Origin: Ampullimonas aquatilis | GTDB lineage: Bacteria > Pseudomonadota > Gammaproteobacteria > Burkholderiales > Burkholderiaceae_D | NCBI RefSeq assembly: GCF_049675895.1 | Contig: NZ_CP183834.1 | Coordinates: 2,170,001 to 2,234,000, forward strand | Length of the DNA: 64,000 nt | Reading direction: 5' to 3' | Shown here: in pieces, positions 44,135-53,164 of the stretch | Position numbering within the stretch: the stretch's first letter is position 1 | How the letters are laid out: every line of letters begins with the position of its first letter | Notes under the pieces: generated by a model | What the model was told of the DNA's origin: nothing | Database searches by the model: none | The model's input: the letters and a program-made list of their open reading frames with translations, nothing else | Translations under genes and position numbers: made by a program

Positions 44135-45583
44135 CTAAGCTACCGCACCGTAACCCACCCCCCGCACAGTTCTGATAATGCTCGCCCTGCGGCCCAATAC
44201 CATACGCAATCTTCGGATTTGCGCGTCCACTATGCGCTCTGAAACTTGCCCATCAGCCCCCCAAATACCATTCAATATTTGTTGACGACTAAATACCCGA
44301 CCTGGTGTAGTAATTAAATATTGCAGTAATTGAAATTCCTTGGGGCTTGTATGTAACACCCCTCCCTCAAGAGCAACCGTATGCGATATAGGATCAAGTG
44401 ATAATCCATTAAATTCCAAAAGCTCACGAGTCTTTTGTGATGCGGCACGCCGCAATACAGCCTTAATACGTGCCACAAGTTCAAGTTCGCCAATAGAGTC
44501 AGAAATGTGGTCGTCGGCACCGCCTTCAATATTGATAATGCGGTTAGACTCCCTGGCATCAGGACTGATAAACATGATCGGCACTTTGCAAAGATTAATA
44601 TCACTCCTTACTTTGCTTAAAAATGCTGGCCCAGATAATCTCTGCAAAGACAAATCAACAAGGAGCAAGTCAGGCTTTTCCTGAAGCGCCATCTCCCCCA
44701 CATCTTTTGCGCTGGAACATAAACCAACCCGAAATCCAGTTTGGCCCAACATTAATTGAATTTTCTGCCCAATCTTAGAGACCTTTTCTATGACTAAAAT
44801 CTTCTGGGTAGCAGATTCAATATACATAGCTCCATTTTTTTGATTTGAAAAATTACTGGATCCAGTATGTTTCACCCCTGATACAAAACTCAAGTTGCGC
44901 GGAGAAAATCGATATCCAATTCCATTAATTGTTTCCAATAAATATTCAGCTTCCGCGCCTAGCCTTAGTCGCAGTCGCATAACGTGGACATCGACTAACC
45001 GTGGCTCATAAAACCGCTTGTCACGCCAGACTCGATCGAGAATTTGCTCTCTTCTCAATGCAATCCAAGGATAGGATGCCAAATAAAAAAGCACGTTAAA
45101 TTCGAGTCGAGTGATTCTGAATGGCTGCCCGTTGAAAGTTGCTGACTTGTTAGCAGGGTCAAGTCTTAACCCATCAAACTCAATAGGAATCCCGCAGTAT
45201 TCAGGAACTCTTCGTTTCAATAATGCCCTGATGCGAGCAATAATCTCCCTAGGACTCATTGGCAATCTTAAAAACTCATCGGCTCCTTTATTTAATACAG
45301 AAATTCGAGTTTTTTCATCACTTTCTGATCCAGTCATAATGACCGAGATATTTTCCGTAAGCGGATCATCTCGCAATGCCTGGACAAAATTGGCAGGTGA
45401 CTTTTCCAGACTCGCCAACCCCACAATCAGCACATCTGGCAGCGTTCCTCGTCCTGACATCCGCTCCTCACCCATCCACTGCGATTTAACTGCCTGGACA
45501 TAAAAGCCGGCGCGCTCTAACGAGTAACGTAAGACCTCACGAGTTTCAAAGTTTTCTTCAATGATGAGCACTCTTGCCAACAT
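44135..45583 (-). CDS. Fused double OmpR/PhoB-type response regulator with degenerate receivers
   Basis: 482 residues in the order receiver 1 (about 4-120), winged helix 1 (135-230), linker (231-258), receiver 2 (261-378), winged helix 2 (388-481). Receiver 1 keeps the acidic pair Glu9-Glu10 but has Gly55 (PDVLIVGLAS) at the phospho-acceptor position and Leu107 for the conserved Lys. Receiver 2 has Asp310 (PDLLLVDLSL) but Asp362 for Lys and only one acid (Glu266) of the pair. Both winged helices look intact (RREQILDRVWRDKR; SRQQILNGIWGADG). No histidine kinase is adjacent. It probably binds paired sites as one chain, perhaps without phosphorylation, and may control the neighbouring secretion locus. 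Confidence 0.9.
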   Translation of the reverse strand: MLARVLIIEENFETREVLRYSLERAGFYVQAVKSQWMGEERMSGRGTLPDVLIVGLASLEKSPANFVQALRDDPLTENISVIMTGSESDEKTRISVLNKGADEFLRLPMSPREIIARIRALLKRRVPEYCGIPIEFDGLRLDPANKSATFNGQPFRITRLEFNVLFYLASYPWIALRREQILDRVWRDKRFYEPRLVDVHVMRLRLRLGAEAEYLLETINGIGYRFSPRNLSFVSGVKHTGSSNFSNQKNGAMYIESATQKILVIEKVSKIGQKIQLMLGQTGFRVGLCSSAKDVGEMALQEKPDLLLVDLSLQRLSGPAFLSKVRSDINLCKVPIMFISPDARESNRIINIEGGADDHISDSIGELELVARIKAVLRRAASQKTRELLEFNGLSLDPISHTVALEGGVLHTSPKEFQLLQYLITTPGRVFSRQQILNGIWGADGQVSERIVDAQIRRLRMVLGRRASIIRTVRGVGYGAVA

Positions 45584-46429
45584 GATTCACCTCTTATTAA
45601 AGACGGCTTTTTTGCCTAAATAAATTTAATAAAATCAGGTGAATCGCCGCTTTGAATCACTTTTATGCGAAAAGAAAATCCAGGAATTAAAATCTCTTCA
45701 CAATATGCAACTACAAAAACACACGATTCTTTCCCGAGGAAGGAGATAGCCAGATTTGCTCGCACAATCCAATTTCGCTATATCATTATTTGCATAACGC
45801 AAATACTAGGCCATCAAGTAATAATCTAATTTGATAGCGATATGACTGAATTTTTGTAGAGGTTGTAAAGAAATTTACAAATTGTTGTATAGTTTTATAC
45901 ATAACGAAGACATGCCATGGGTGGCAAATTTCCCATGCAATTTACTGATGCACTTCAGAGAATATGCTGATGTTTGATATCTGGGTCTCAGCTCTCTATT
46001 CGAGAATGAAGCACAACATTCCGAGAAATCCCAGAAACAAAACTTCCGACGATACTAAATTCAAAAGATATGAATACTTGAATAATGTGCGTTAAGCACA
46101 AAAATTGAATTAGCCAAGTAAATGACACTGAATACAAATGCAAACTTGTATTCGTATATTGAGACAATGAAATAAAACAGTCAAAACAAAGACTTGAATA
46201 ATTCTGATGGTTTGAAAACAGTCAACACCTACTTCGGTAAATATGGACTGTAACTTATTACAACGCTGGCAAGAGTAGCTTCTACAGCAGATCCATAAAA
46301 AATCAAAAGCGGAACGGTGTCTGTGCTTACAGGCACAGAAACCTAAAATGCCTTTCAATATAAAGACTCTTTTTTAGTCATCTAACAAAAAAGAGCGCAC
46401 TACTCAATGACAAGTAATGCTGCAATAGC
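45584..46429. other. Long AT-rich non-coding stretch with inverted repeats
   Basis: About 850 bases between two minus-strand genes. TATTTGC/GCAAATA lies at 45787-45805 and TGTATAGTTTTATACA at 45886-45901; the latter matches the motif before the PEP-CTERM gene. These are likely promoter or operator elements of the double regulator gene. An open frame at 46110-46358 has neither a ribosome-binding site nor protein-like composition, and I do not count it. Confidence 0.45.
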
Positions 46430-46858
46430 TCAGGAGAGAACGCCTAAAATAGCATGGCTTGCTTTAATCAACGCGGTTGCAGGCGACCCATGCTTTAATC
46501 CTAACTCTAACACGGCCTCATTAGTAATAATTGCATAAATGACCGTACCACCGGCTAGCGTTATACCAACCTCACTATTGACAGCCCCCTTCGTTAGACT
46601 GGAAATCTTACCTTCTAGTTGATTACGGGCGGAAAAACGCACGTTGGTTTCACCAGCTAAAACAATGACCCAAGGCGCCTTCACGTAGGCAATGGCTTCC
46701 ATTCCAACTGTCAAACCTAAAGATTGAATACCCCCCTCAGTAACTATACTAACAATTTTGTCACCACCAGGAGTGGTAATTTCTACTTCGGCATTCACGA
46801 CGCCATTCACAATTGCAGTGATTTTTCCTTTTATGGCATTACGGGCACTGATACTCAT
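46430..46858 (-). CDS. Molybdenum-pterin-binding protein with two Mop domains (molbindin)
   Basis: A 142-residue protein made of two Mop/TOBE repeats: ISARNAIKGKITAIVNGVVN and, after residue 70, FSARNQLEGKISSLTKGAVN. Each has the SARNQ-x-G-x-I signature of molybdate-binding molbindins, which store or buffer molybdate in the cytoplasm as oligomers. I use the ATG at 46858 because GGGAG sits 7 bases upstream. It is divergent from modE, whose C-terminal half is built from the same domains. No modABC transporter genes are in the window. Confidence 0.92.
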   Translation of the reverse strand: MSISARNAIKGKITAIVNGVVNAEVEITTPGGDKIVSIVTEGGIQSLGLTVGMEAIAYVKAPWVIVLAGETNVRFSARNQLEGKISSLTKGAVNSEVGITLAGGTVIYAIITNEAVLELGLKHGSPATALIKASHAILGVLS

Positions 46859-47291
46859 TTTGCACTCCCTGAAAGTCAATGAAAGCTAAACTCATTATGG
46901 TTTAGCTGTGCCAATTTGGTGGACAATACCCGCAAAGACCCGTAATAAGCCAATCTTTTGGGCAAGTTAATAGAAATTACATTACCGGCTTAAATGCTAC
47001 ACCGTTTTATTAAAAAGTAGACTCATAGCCAATGAAAGCCACAACAACTTGGGCTGTGTCACGCAGGTATCCAAAGGCAAATGCTAGATCAAACGGTTAA
47101 TAACTGCGATGATCTGTCGCAAGAAAAATTGGTGAATGCGTAAATATGCGATCTAAGGCTTGGTAAAACACTTAGCTAATGGTTCGCATAATCATGCTAT
47201 GCAAACTTGAGATGCAAAAACAACCATAACGCTTACCAGGAGCACGTCAAATACGTTATAGTCAGCTGCATATAGACTAGACGCATACAAA
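46859..47291. promoter_or_regulatory. Divergent promoter region of molbindin and modE
   Basis: No gene. ATAACG (47226-47231) and CGTTAT (47254-47259) are complementary half-sites 22 bases apart, and CGTTATA is the half-site known from ModE operators, although the spacing is larger than in E. coli. They lie 33-66 bases before the modE start, suggesting autoregulation. Confidence 0.4.
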
Positions 47292-48110
47292 ATGGAACCG
47301 ACATCCTTACGCCTACTTGGAAAGTTAGAAGTAGACACCGAATTTGGCGCATTTTTGGGTAACACCCGAATAAAACTACTGGAAGCGGTAGAGAGTTACG
47401 GGTCAATCTCTCAAGCCGCTAAAGCAGTACCACTCTCATATCGTGCCGCATGGGATGCCATTGATGATATGAATAATCTTGCAGAGCATCCACTAGTCAT
47501 ACGTTCAACAGGTGGCAAAAAAGGTGGTGGCACTCAGCTAACTGATTACGGACGAAAAGTAATTGCGCTTTATCGTGCATTAGAAGCCGAATACCAGGCT
47601 GCACTTGATCGTATGACTGCAAGTATGAATGACGATCAAACCGGAGACTTCAAGCACTTCCGTCAGTTATTGAAACGGATGTCCATGAAAACCAGTGCAC
47701 GCAATCAATTTGCAGGAACAGTGATTGGACTACGCGAAGGTGATGTGGATTTCGAGGTTCGCTTACGAATTGGTAAGAAAGATGAACTGGTAGCGATAAT
47801 CACCAAAGAATCAGCCGAGACTTTTAATTTGCAAATGGGTTCAGAGGTCAATGCAATTATCAAATCTTCCTCGGTGATGCTTCTTACTGACCCAAATCTG
47901 AAAACCACTGCTCGCAATCACTTATGGGGCGAAATTACCCGTATTTTTGAGGGACCAGTCAATTCTGAAATAACGCTTGTGATGCCCAGTGGAAAAACGG
48001 TATGTTCCGTTGTCACTCACGATAGTGTCGTTAGATTAGGCCTTACCGCTGGTCAACAAGCTTGTGCTGTTTTCAAAGCATCCGATGTCATTCTTTGTCT
48101 ATATGCTTGA
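47292..48110 (+). CDS. modE: Molybdate-responsive regulator ModE
   Basis: A 272-residue regulator. The winged helix at residues about 5-115 (IKLLEAVESYGSISQAAKAV, SYRAAWDAIDDMNN, STGGKKGGGTQLTDYG) is the ModE DNA-binding domain. Two Mop domains follow (TSARNQFAGTVIGLREGDVD and TTARNHLWGEITRIFEGPVN), which bind molybdate. Length and order match full ModE. It normally represses molybdate uptake when the anion is abundant. A small palindrome overlaps its stop codon (ATATGC-TTGA-GCATAT, 48101-48116). Confidence 0.95.
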   Translation: MEPTSLRLLGKLEVDTEFGAFLGNTRIKLLEAVESYGSISQAAKAVPLSYRAAWDAIDDMNNLAEHPLVIRSTGGKKGGGTQLTDYGRKVIALYRALEAEYQAALDRMTASMNDDQTGDFKHFRQLLKRMSMKTSARNQFAGTVIGLREGDVDFEVRLRIGKKDELVAIITKESAETFNLQMGSEVNAIIKSSSVMLLTDPNLKTTARNHLWGEITRIFEGPVNSEITLVMPSGKTVCSVVTHDSVVRLGLTAGQQACAVFKASDVILCLYA

Positions 48111-48754
48111 GCATATTGGATTAAATCAAAGCAATGTTTTCTGAAGCCTAGATCAAATATCACAATAATAAAAACTCTGTGGCAATGCTCAAAACCAATT
48201 GTGATTTTAGATTTACTTCTAAGATAACTGCTTGAACTTGAACTCAAATGATTGAGAGAGCCACAAATTCACTCATTTTCGATATTACAAAATATCTAAT
48301 TTGTAATTTATATGTCAATCTTGAACATCTTGATGAAAGTCGATGTCCGCATCTAGCTAAGAAATGACATTAATTTTCTAATTAACACTTGCTACATGTA
48401 TGGTCATTCATATCTGTAACAGCCGTTTGAAGCCCACATAAGATTAGCAACCAACCTTAATTGCATCGGCACTATGCGCAGCACCTATCTATTTCAAACT
48501 TTCAGATTGATAAGTACACATCAATAACTTCCCGCCACAGTTTGATACTTAAGTTCGCTTCGATATTCAGCGCAGAGTGCCAAGGTAGTAGCAGCAAGGA
48601 ACATGGCATCAACACCAACCGCAATAAAACTGACATCCACCTTTCGATAACGAATGGCCAGTACTTATCTCTGCAGAAACCCCTACCCGTTTCCCCTTTA
48701 CTTATCACCCTCTGCAAATCTGTTACACAAATTAGTCTTTAATAAGAAAGTACT
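48111..48754. other. Intergenic stretch between modE and the quinone reductase gene
   Basis: About 640 AT-rich bases between convergent genes. I see no RNA gene or strong terminator. A 93-codon frame at 48461-48742 lacks a ribosome-binding site and looks like chance. Confidence 0.4.
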
Positions 48755-49453
48755 TTATTTTCTATAAAACTGATCATCAAAATCATTCAGTGAAGAAAAT
48801 ATAAGTGGAGAACGATCATTTAGTGTCAATAAATGATTTCGGTAGTCATCCAGTATTTTCAATCTAGCCTCGTTACTAATATACGGAACATGATAAGCAG
48901 CATAAGAAGGCAATACTGTTAATCCTACATAAGCGAGCATACCTCGCAAGATAGGTTGCAACATTAAATCCAGATCGCCGTGGATAGCCCCTTCCCCAAA
49001 CATATGAGGCTGCCCACCCAGGCTAAAGGCAAGCATAGCTGATTTCCCAATCAATCCACCTTTATCGTAGATACGACGCCCACCATAACAGAGACCAGAA
49101 ATAAAAACACGATCTATCCAACCTTTCATTATGGCTGGCATACCAAACCAATATATTGGAAAATTAAAAATTATCATATCAGCCCATTGCAATTTTTTTA
49201 TCTCTTCAGCAATATCTTCTGAAAAACTCTGATTAGCAAAGGCATTTCTCTGTTCCAGAGCGTAGATTAAATATTCAGAATTGGCGCGCTGACAAAAATC
49301 GGATGCGCTTGCTACTGGATTGAAATTCATTGCATACAAATCTGAAACAACAACCTCATGACCTTGCGACCGCATTACATCTACAGCCAGATTTTTCATG
49401 GCTGCATTAAATGAATGTGGTTCATTGTGAGCAAAGACAATCAACACATTCAT
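48755..49453 (-). CDS. NAD(P)H:quinone oxidoreductase, flavodoxin-like fold
   Basis: A 232-residue flavoprotein of the NQO1/MdaB/KefF type. The N-terminus MNVLIVFAHNEPHSFNAAMK is the FMN/FAD phosphate-binding loop. ADMIIFNFPIYWFGMPAIMK then GWIDRVF is the family signature, and the third motif is near LAFSLGGQPHMFG. Two-electron reduction of quinones protects against redox cycling, which fits a position beside catechol metabolism. A terminator at 49489-49525 separates it from the operon upstream, so it may have its own promoter or rely on read-through. Confidence 0.88.
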   Translation of the reverse strand: MNVLIVFAHNEPHSFNAAMKNLAVDVMRSQGHEVVVSDLYAMNFNPVASASDFCQRANSEYLIYALEQRNAFANQSFSEDIAEEIKKLQWADMIIFNFPIYWFGMPAIMKGWIDRVFISGLCYGGRRIYDKGGLIGKSAMLAFSLGGQPHMFGEGAIHGDLDLMLQPILRGMLAYVGLTVLPSYAAYHVPYISNEARLKILDDYRNHLLTLNDRSPLIFSSLNDFDDQFYRK

Positions 49454-49488
49454 AAATATCTTTTCATCGAAACAATTTAATAAATTTT

Positions 49489-49525
49489 AAAAAATTCCCC
49501 TTGCAATGGGCTATATCACAAGGGG
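49489..49525 (-). terminator. Intrinsic terminator of the meta-pathway operon
   Basis: On the minus strand CCCCTTG (49525-49519) pairs with CAAGGGG (49503-49497), followed by AATTTTTT. It lies about 100 bases after the stop of the last tautomerase gene and 36 before the quinone reductase start. Confidence 0.8.
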
Positions 49526-49625
49526 ATGGAGGTCAACCAATGTTTTGGAGAAAAAAATTGGTCGAATTGAAAATTTGATATATTAAATTTTTATAAAAAA
49601 TATTGAATATACAAATCAAGTATCT

Positions 49626-50060
49626 TTAAAACGATTTCTTCATCAAAGCAGCTTTAGCTCTTTCTTCGACCTCATCTTTACGCAGAATACTGGCTGGCTC
49701 ACCACCGATTGCCCAATCCTGAGGTTCAATACGTCGACAACTTCCACGAACAAGTTCTCGTCGAACACCCAGTATTTCTACAAGCAAGTCTGTAAAACCA
49801 GCAAGTAGTCTATGTCGCTCTTCAACTGGCCTGCCATCAAGCACAATGAATTCAAAATAAGGTGCGTGTAAATTGTTATTAACGACCAGGCCTCCTGAAA
49901 CTGCAAATTGTTCAGAACGATGTGAAGTAATAAAAGCCCGAACTCTTTCCATCGGAGAACGCAAGACTTCGGCATAAAGACGACATGCCCCAACAAGCAG
50001 CTTTTCATCCTGATCGAACGATGTCATTCCTTCAATTAAATGAAAATTGACCACTGGCAT
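49626..50060 (-). CDS. Tautomerase-superfamily protein (long form)
   Basis: A 144-residue protein that begins MPVVNFHLIEG, leaving Pro1 as the catalytic base expected in the 4-oxalocrotonate tautomerase superfamily. It is about twice the length of the short tautomerase in the same operon and looks like two beta-alpha-beta units (the second near PYFEFIVLDGRPVEERHRLL), as in CaaD/MSAD-like or fused members. It is the last gene of the catabolic operon. The substrate is unknown; isomerisation of 2-hydroxymuconate derivatives is plausible from context. Confidence 0.8.
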   Translation of the reverse strand: MPVVNFHLIEGMTSFDQDEKLLVGACRLYAEVLRSPMERVRAFITSHRSEQFAVSGGLVVNNNLHAPYFEFIVLDGRPVEERHRLLAGFTDLLVEILGVRRELVRGSCRRIEPQDWAIGGEPASILRKDEVEERAKAALMKKSF

Positions 50061-50080
50061 AATTTATTCTCCAAAGCTAG

Positions 50081-50848
50081 TTACGGCAAGCCGCGCCTAC
50101 GACCAGAATCCAGCATTAGGCTTGAACCTGTCAGTGCATCGGCTTCAGGAGCTAACAGGATTGATACAGCCCAAGCAACCTGTTCAGGTGTGGTGAATCG
50201 ACCAATTGATGATTCACTCAACATTTCATTAAGAACGACTTCGAGAGACACATTACGAATTGCAGCACGGTCTGCTGCAACTCGCCTTAATCGCTCCGTA
50301 TCAGCCGGGCCAGGTGCAATTAGATGCGCAGTCACCCCTCTAGGTCCCAACGCCAGACTGAGTTGCCGTACTACGTTCATTAAAGCCGCGTTTGCAACAC
50401 CGGCAGAGGCAGCATACGCTGTCGGCTCAAAACCATAATGTCCACCTATTGCTACGATTCGAGAACCAATCATCATTCGACTATCCACTGCCCGAACCAG
50501 TCTCAACAGACCGCCTACCTTGATATTGACTGCATCAACCATTGTTGCCGTAGATGCTGTCAAAATACCCCCAGCAATACCTACACCAGGACCATGAACG
50601 ACCATACGTACTGGCCGATTGATAGCCGCCGCAATAGTATCAATCGCCGAATCTGAAGCAATGTCTGCTGCACAGGCAATTAAACCTGGCACTTTCTCTT
50701 TCAATGCAAGCAGTGCATTCTGAGAACGAGCTACTGCAATAACAGCAAGGCCGGCTTGACTAAGACGATCAACCAAGGAGCTACCAAATGCGCCTGTTGC
50801 ACCAACTACAACTGCAATTTCATCTCTATTCTGATTATCTTTGAGCAT
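50081..50848 (-). CDS. Short-chain dehydrogenase/reductase with altered active site
   Basis: From the ATG at 50848 it is 255 residues (frame open to 50911, so the start is uncertain). The Rossmann start reads AVVVGATGAFGSSLVDRL. The later LRLVRAVDSRMMIGSRIVAI segment and the C-terminal LTGSSLMLDSGRRRG are SDR features. The catalytic region is GGHYGFEPTAYAASAGVANA: the Tyr is present but the Lys expected four residues later is Ala. It lies between the aldolase and the second tautomerase. A role in handling cis-diols or a substituted intermediate is possible, but the missing Lys leaves activity in doubt. Confidence 0.78.
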   Translation of the reverse strand: MLKDNQNRDEIAVVVGATGAFGSSLVDRLSQAGLAVIAVARSQNALLALKEKVPGLIACAADIASDSAIDTIAAAINRPVRMVVHGPGVGIAGGILTASTATMVDAVNIKVGGLLRLVRAVDSRMMIGSRIVAIGGHYGFEPTAYAASAGVANAALMNVVRQLSLALGPRGVTAHLIAPGPADTERLRRVAADRAAIRNVSLEVVLNEMLSESSIGRFTTPEQVAWAVSILLAPEADALTGSSLMLDSGRRRGLP

Positions 50849-50931
50849 GTAACCAATCCATCCATTCACTATGATTAAGACCATGATCTTGCTGACTAAC
50901 GTCAAAATCATCAGTCGTTGACAATCATTAT

Positions 50932-52002
50932 CTATACGACGTTTTCTTTAATTAATCCCCGCTCTTTAGCCATCGTCATTGCCGTATCAATAATCATATC
51001 TTCTTGGCCACCAATCATTTTCTTGCGTCCCAATTCAACAAGTATGTCCCGAGCCGGTATTCCAACCTGCTCTGCTGCACGCTTAGCATGCAGCAAGAAA
51101 GTAGAATAAACACCGGCAAATCCAAGTGTTAAGGATTCCCTATCAACACGGACAACGTGTTCCATCATGGGAATAATAATTTCTTCTGCCACATCCATAA
51201 GCTTGAAAAGATCAATTCCAGTTTTGATACCCATTCGCTCACAGACTGCAGCAAATACCTCCAGCGGCGTATTACCGGCACCCGCCCCCAGGCCTGCAGC
51301 AGATCCATCAATCCGACTGGCACCCGCCTCTACCGCAACGATAGAATTGGCGATGCCCATACCCAAGTTATGGTGGCCATGGAAACCAATTTCTGTTTCT
51401 GGATTAAGAACCTCACGCAGAGCGTGAATGCGTGCTCTGACATCTTCAGGCAACATATAGCCAGCCGAATCTGTCACATAAATGGTCTGAGCACCATAGC
51501 TTTCCATCAACTTACCCTGCTTTGCAATACCATCAGGATCATTAAGGTGTGCCATCATGAGAAAACCCGTGGTATCCATGCCAAGCTTGCGCGCAAATGC
51601 AATGTGCTGCGGCGAGGTATCTGCTTCGGTACAGTGAGTAGCGACATGAACGCTGCGCGCACCACAATCATAAGCAGACTGAAGTTCTTTCATCGTTCCC
51701 AGACCAGGAATTAAAAGCACAGATATCTTTGCCTGTTTCATCTTTTCGGCAACGGCACTGATATACTCTTCGTTGCTGGCCAAGGCAAATCCATGCTGTA
51801 GAGAATTACCACCCAAACCACCACCGTGAGTCACCTGTATATAGGGAACACCTGCCTCATCTAAAGCGGTGGCTACCCTGACCATTTGCTCTACACTGAT
51901 TTGTTCACGCTTGGCATGCATGCCATCGCGCAGGCACATATCATGAAGAATAATCTTGCGATCCTTCAGATTGCTTTCGGTGCTGTTAATTCTGTTTATC
52001 AT
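50932..52002 (-). CDS. dmpG: 4-hydroxy-2-oxovalerate aldolase
   Basis: A 356-residue class II aldolase that splits 4-hydroxy-2-oxovalerate into pyruvate and acetaldehyde. LHDMCLRDGMHAKREQ near residue 20 carries the Arg-Asp pair of the HMGL-like barrel, and EIGFHGHHNLGMG supplies the two metal-binding histidines. Acetaldehyde is channelled to the acylating dehydrogenase whose gene overlaps this one by 4 bases (ATGA), the usual arrangement for the bifunctional complex. Confidence 0.96.
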   Translation of the reverse strand: MINRINSTESNLKDRKIILHDMCLRDGMHAKREQISVEQMVRVATALDEAGVPYIQVTHGGGLGGNSLQHGFALASNEEYISAVAEKMKQAKISVLLIPGLGTMKELQSAYDCGARSVHVATHCTEADTSPQHIAFARKLGMDTTGFLMMAHLNDPDGIAKQGKLMESYGAQTIYVTDSAGYMLPEDVRARIHALREVLNPETEIGFHGHHNLGMGIANSIVAVEAGASRIDGSAAGLGAGAGNTPLEVFAAVCERMGIKTGIDLFKLMDVAEEIIIPMMEHVVRVDRESLTLGFAGVYSTFLLHAKRAAEQVGIPARDILVELGRKKMIGGQEDMIIDTAMTMAKERGLIKENVV

Positions 52003-52925
52003 GCTGCCTCCACAGCTTTGAGTTGAATAGTTCCTGCAAGGATTTCTTCGGCAAACATTTCGGCTGTACGAGTCGCTGCTGCAGTCATGATGTCCAGATT
52101 ACCGGCATATTTTGGCAAGTAGTCACCAAGACCAGCCACTTCCATGAACACCGACACCCGGTGTCCACGAGGTGTTTCATCAAAGATTGGTCCATTCACC
52201 AAGCGATAACCTGGTACGTATTTTTGTACTTCGCCAATCATCTCAAGCACAGAATCGGTTATTTTTTCGATATCAGGAACCTGATCCGTTATGCAGTAAA
52301 TAGTGTTACGCATAATCAAGGGTGGCTCCGCTGGATTAATAATTGCCAATGCCTTGCCTTTCCGAGCACCACCCACTTGTTCTATTGCACCGGAAGTAGT
52401 GTAGGTAAACTCATCCAGATTGGCTCGAGTACCAGGACCAACCGACTTGGACGATAGGCTGGCAATGATTTCGGCATAACTGAGGCTTTGAATCCGCGAT
52501 ACCGAATAGACAATTGGGATTGTTGCCTGACCAGCGCAAGAAATCATATTGACATTCATTTCCAGTTTTCTTGTATGCTGACGCAAATTGACAGGCGGTA
52601 CGCACAGGGGTCCTATAGCAGCAGGCGTCAGATCAATCATCATCACACCGAGCTCATTGAGCTTGCGACTATTCTCAGCATGTACATAAGCACTAGTCGC
52701 ATCAAAAGCAATCTGAATATTGTCATTCAACACATGAGGCAGTAGACCATCAACACCTTCTGCCGTAGTTTTCAGCCCCATTTCGCGAGCGCGTGCCAAA
52801 CCTTCCGACTGAGGATCAATGCCAACCATCCAGACGGGTTCAAGTATTGAACTGCGCTTGAGTTTGTAGATCAAATCTGTACCGATATTTCCTGAACCGA
52901 TCAAAGCACAACGAATCTTTTTCAT
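51999..52925 (-). CDS. dmpF: Acetaldehyde dehydrogenase (acylating)
   Basis: 308 residues; converts acetaldehyde, CoA and NAD+ to acetyl-CoA. The N-terminal Rossmann motif is CALIGSGNIGTDLIYKL. The catalytic Cys is in MISCAGQATIPIVYSV near residue 130. It forms a complex with the aldolase encoded just downstream. Length and motifs are normal for the DmpF/BphJ family. Confidence 0.96.
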   Translation of the reverse strand: MKKIRCALIGSGNIGTDLIYKLKRSSILEPVWMVGIDPQSEGLARAREMGLKTTAEGVDGLLPHVLNDNIQIAFDATSAYVHAENSRKLNELGVMMIDLTPAAIGPLCVPPVNLRQHTRKLEMNVNMISCAGQATIPIVYSVSRIQSLSYAEIIASLSSKSVGPGTRANLDEFTYTTSGAIEQVGGARKGKALAIINPAEPPLIMRNTIYCITDQVPDIEKITDSVLEMIGEVQKYVPGYRLVNGPIFDETPRGHRVSVFMEVAGLGDYLPKYAGNLDIMTAAATRTAEMFAEEILAGTIQLKAVEAA

Positions 52926-52940
52926 GAAACCTATTCCTTC

Positions 52941-53150
52941 TCAATTAGTAGCATTGCCATCTTCCAGTTTTGATCCAACTGTCACACCAGCAACCGAAAA
53001 CTCATCTTTATCATGCTGTGTAATCAATATTCTCACTGACTCCGCTTTCACACCTAAACTACGGGTTACTGCTTCTGTAATCGCAGCCACAGCCGCACGC
53101 CGCTGTTCAACTGTTCGTCCTTCAAGTAAATGCATCTCAATAATTGGCAT
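52941..53150 (-). CDS. dmpI: 4-oxalocrotonate (2-hydroxymuconate) tautomerase
   Basis: A 69-residue enzyme beginning MPIIEMHLLEGRTVEQRRAA, so Pro1 is the catalytic base and Arg12 and Arg17/18 lie in the usual region. I set the start at 53150, where an upstream AATGGT/GGAGAA stretch and the mature Pro1 requirement agree; the frame is open further but longer forms would bury Pro1. It converts 2-hydroxymuconate to 2-oxo-3-hexenedioate. It lies between the acyl-CoA dehydrogenase and dmpF genes. Confidence 0.93.
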   Translation of the reverse strand: MPIIEMHLLEGRTVEQRRAAVAAITEAVTRSLGVKAESVRILITQHDKDEFSVAGVTVGSKLEDGNATN

Positions 53151-53164
53151 ACCATTCTCCAAAA

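Noticed and set aside
46110..46358. 82-codon minus-strand frame
   Set aside because: Cys/His/Ile-rich with no ribosome-binding site, in an AT-rich promoter-like region.
48461..48742. 93-codon plus-strand frame
   Set aside because: No ribosome-binding site, low-complexity composition, convergent with a real gene and no recognisable domain.
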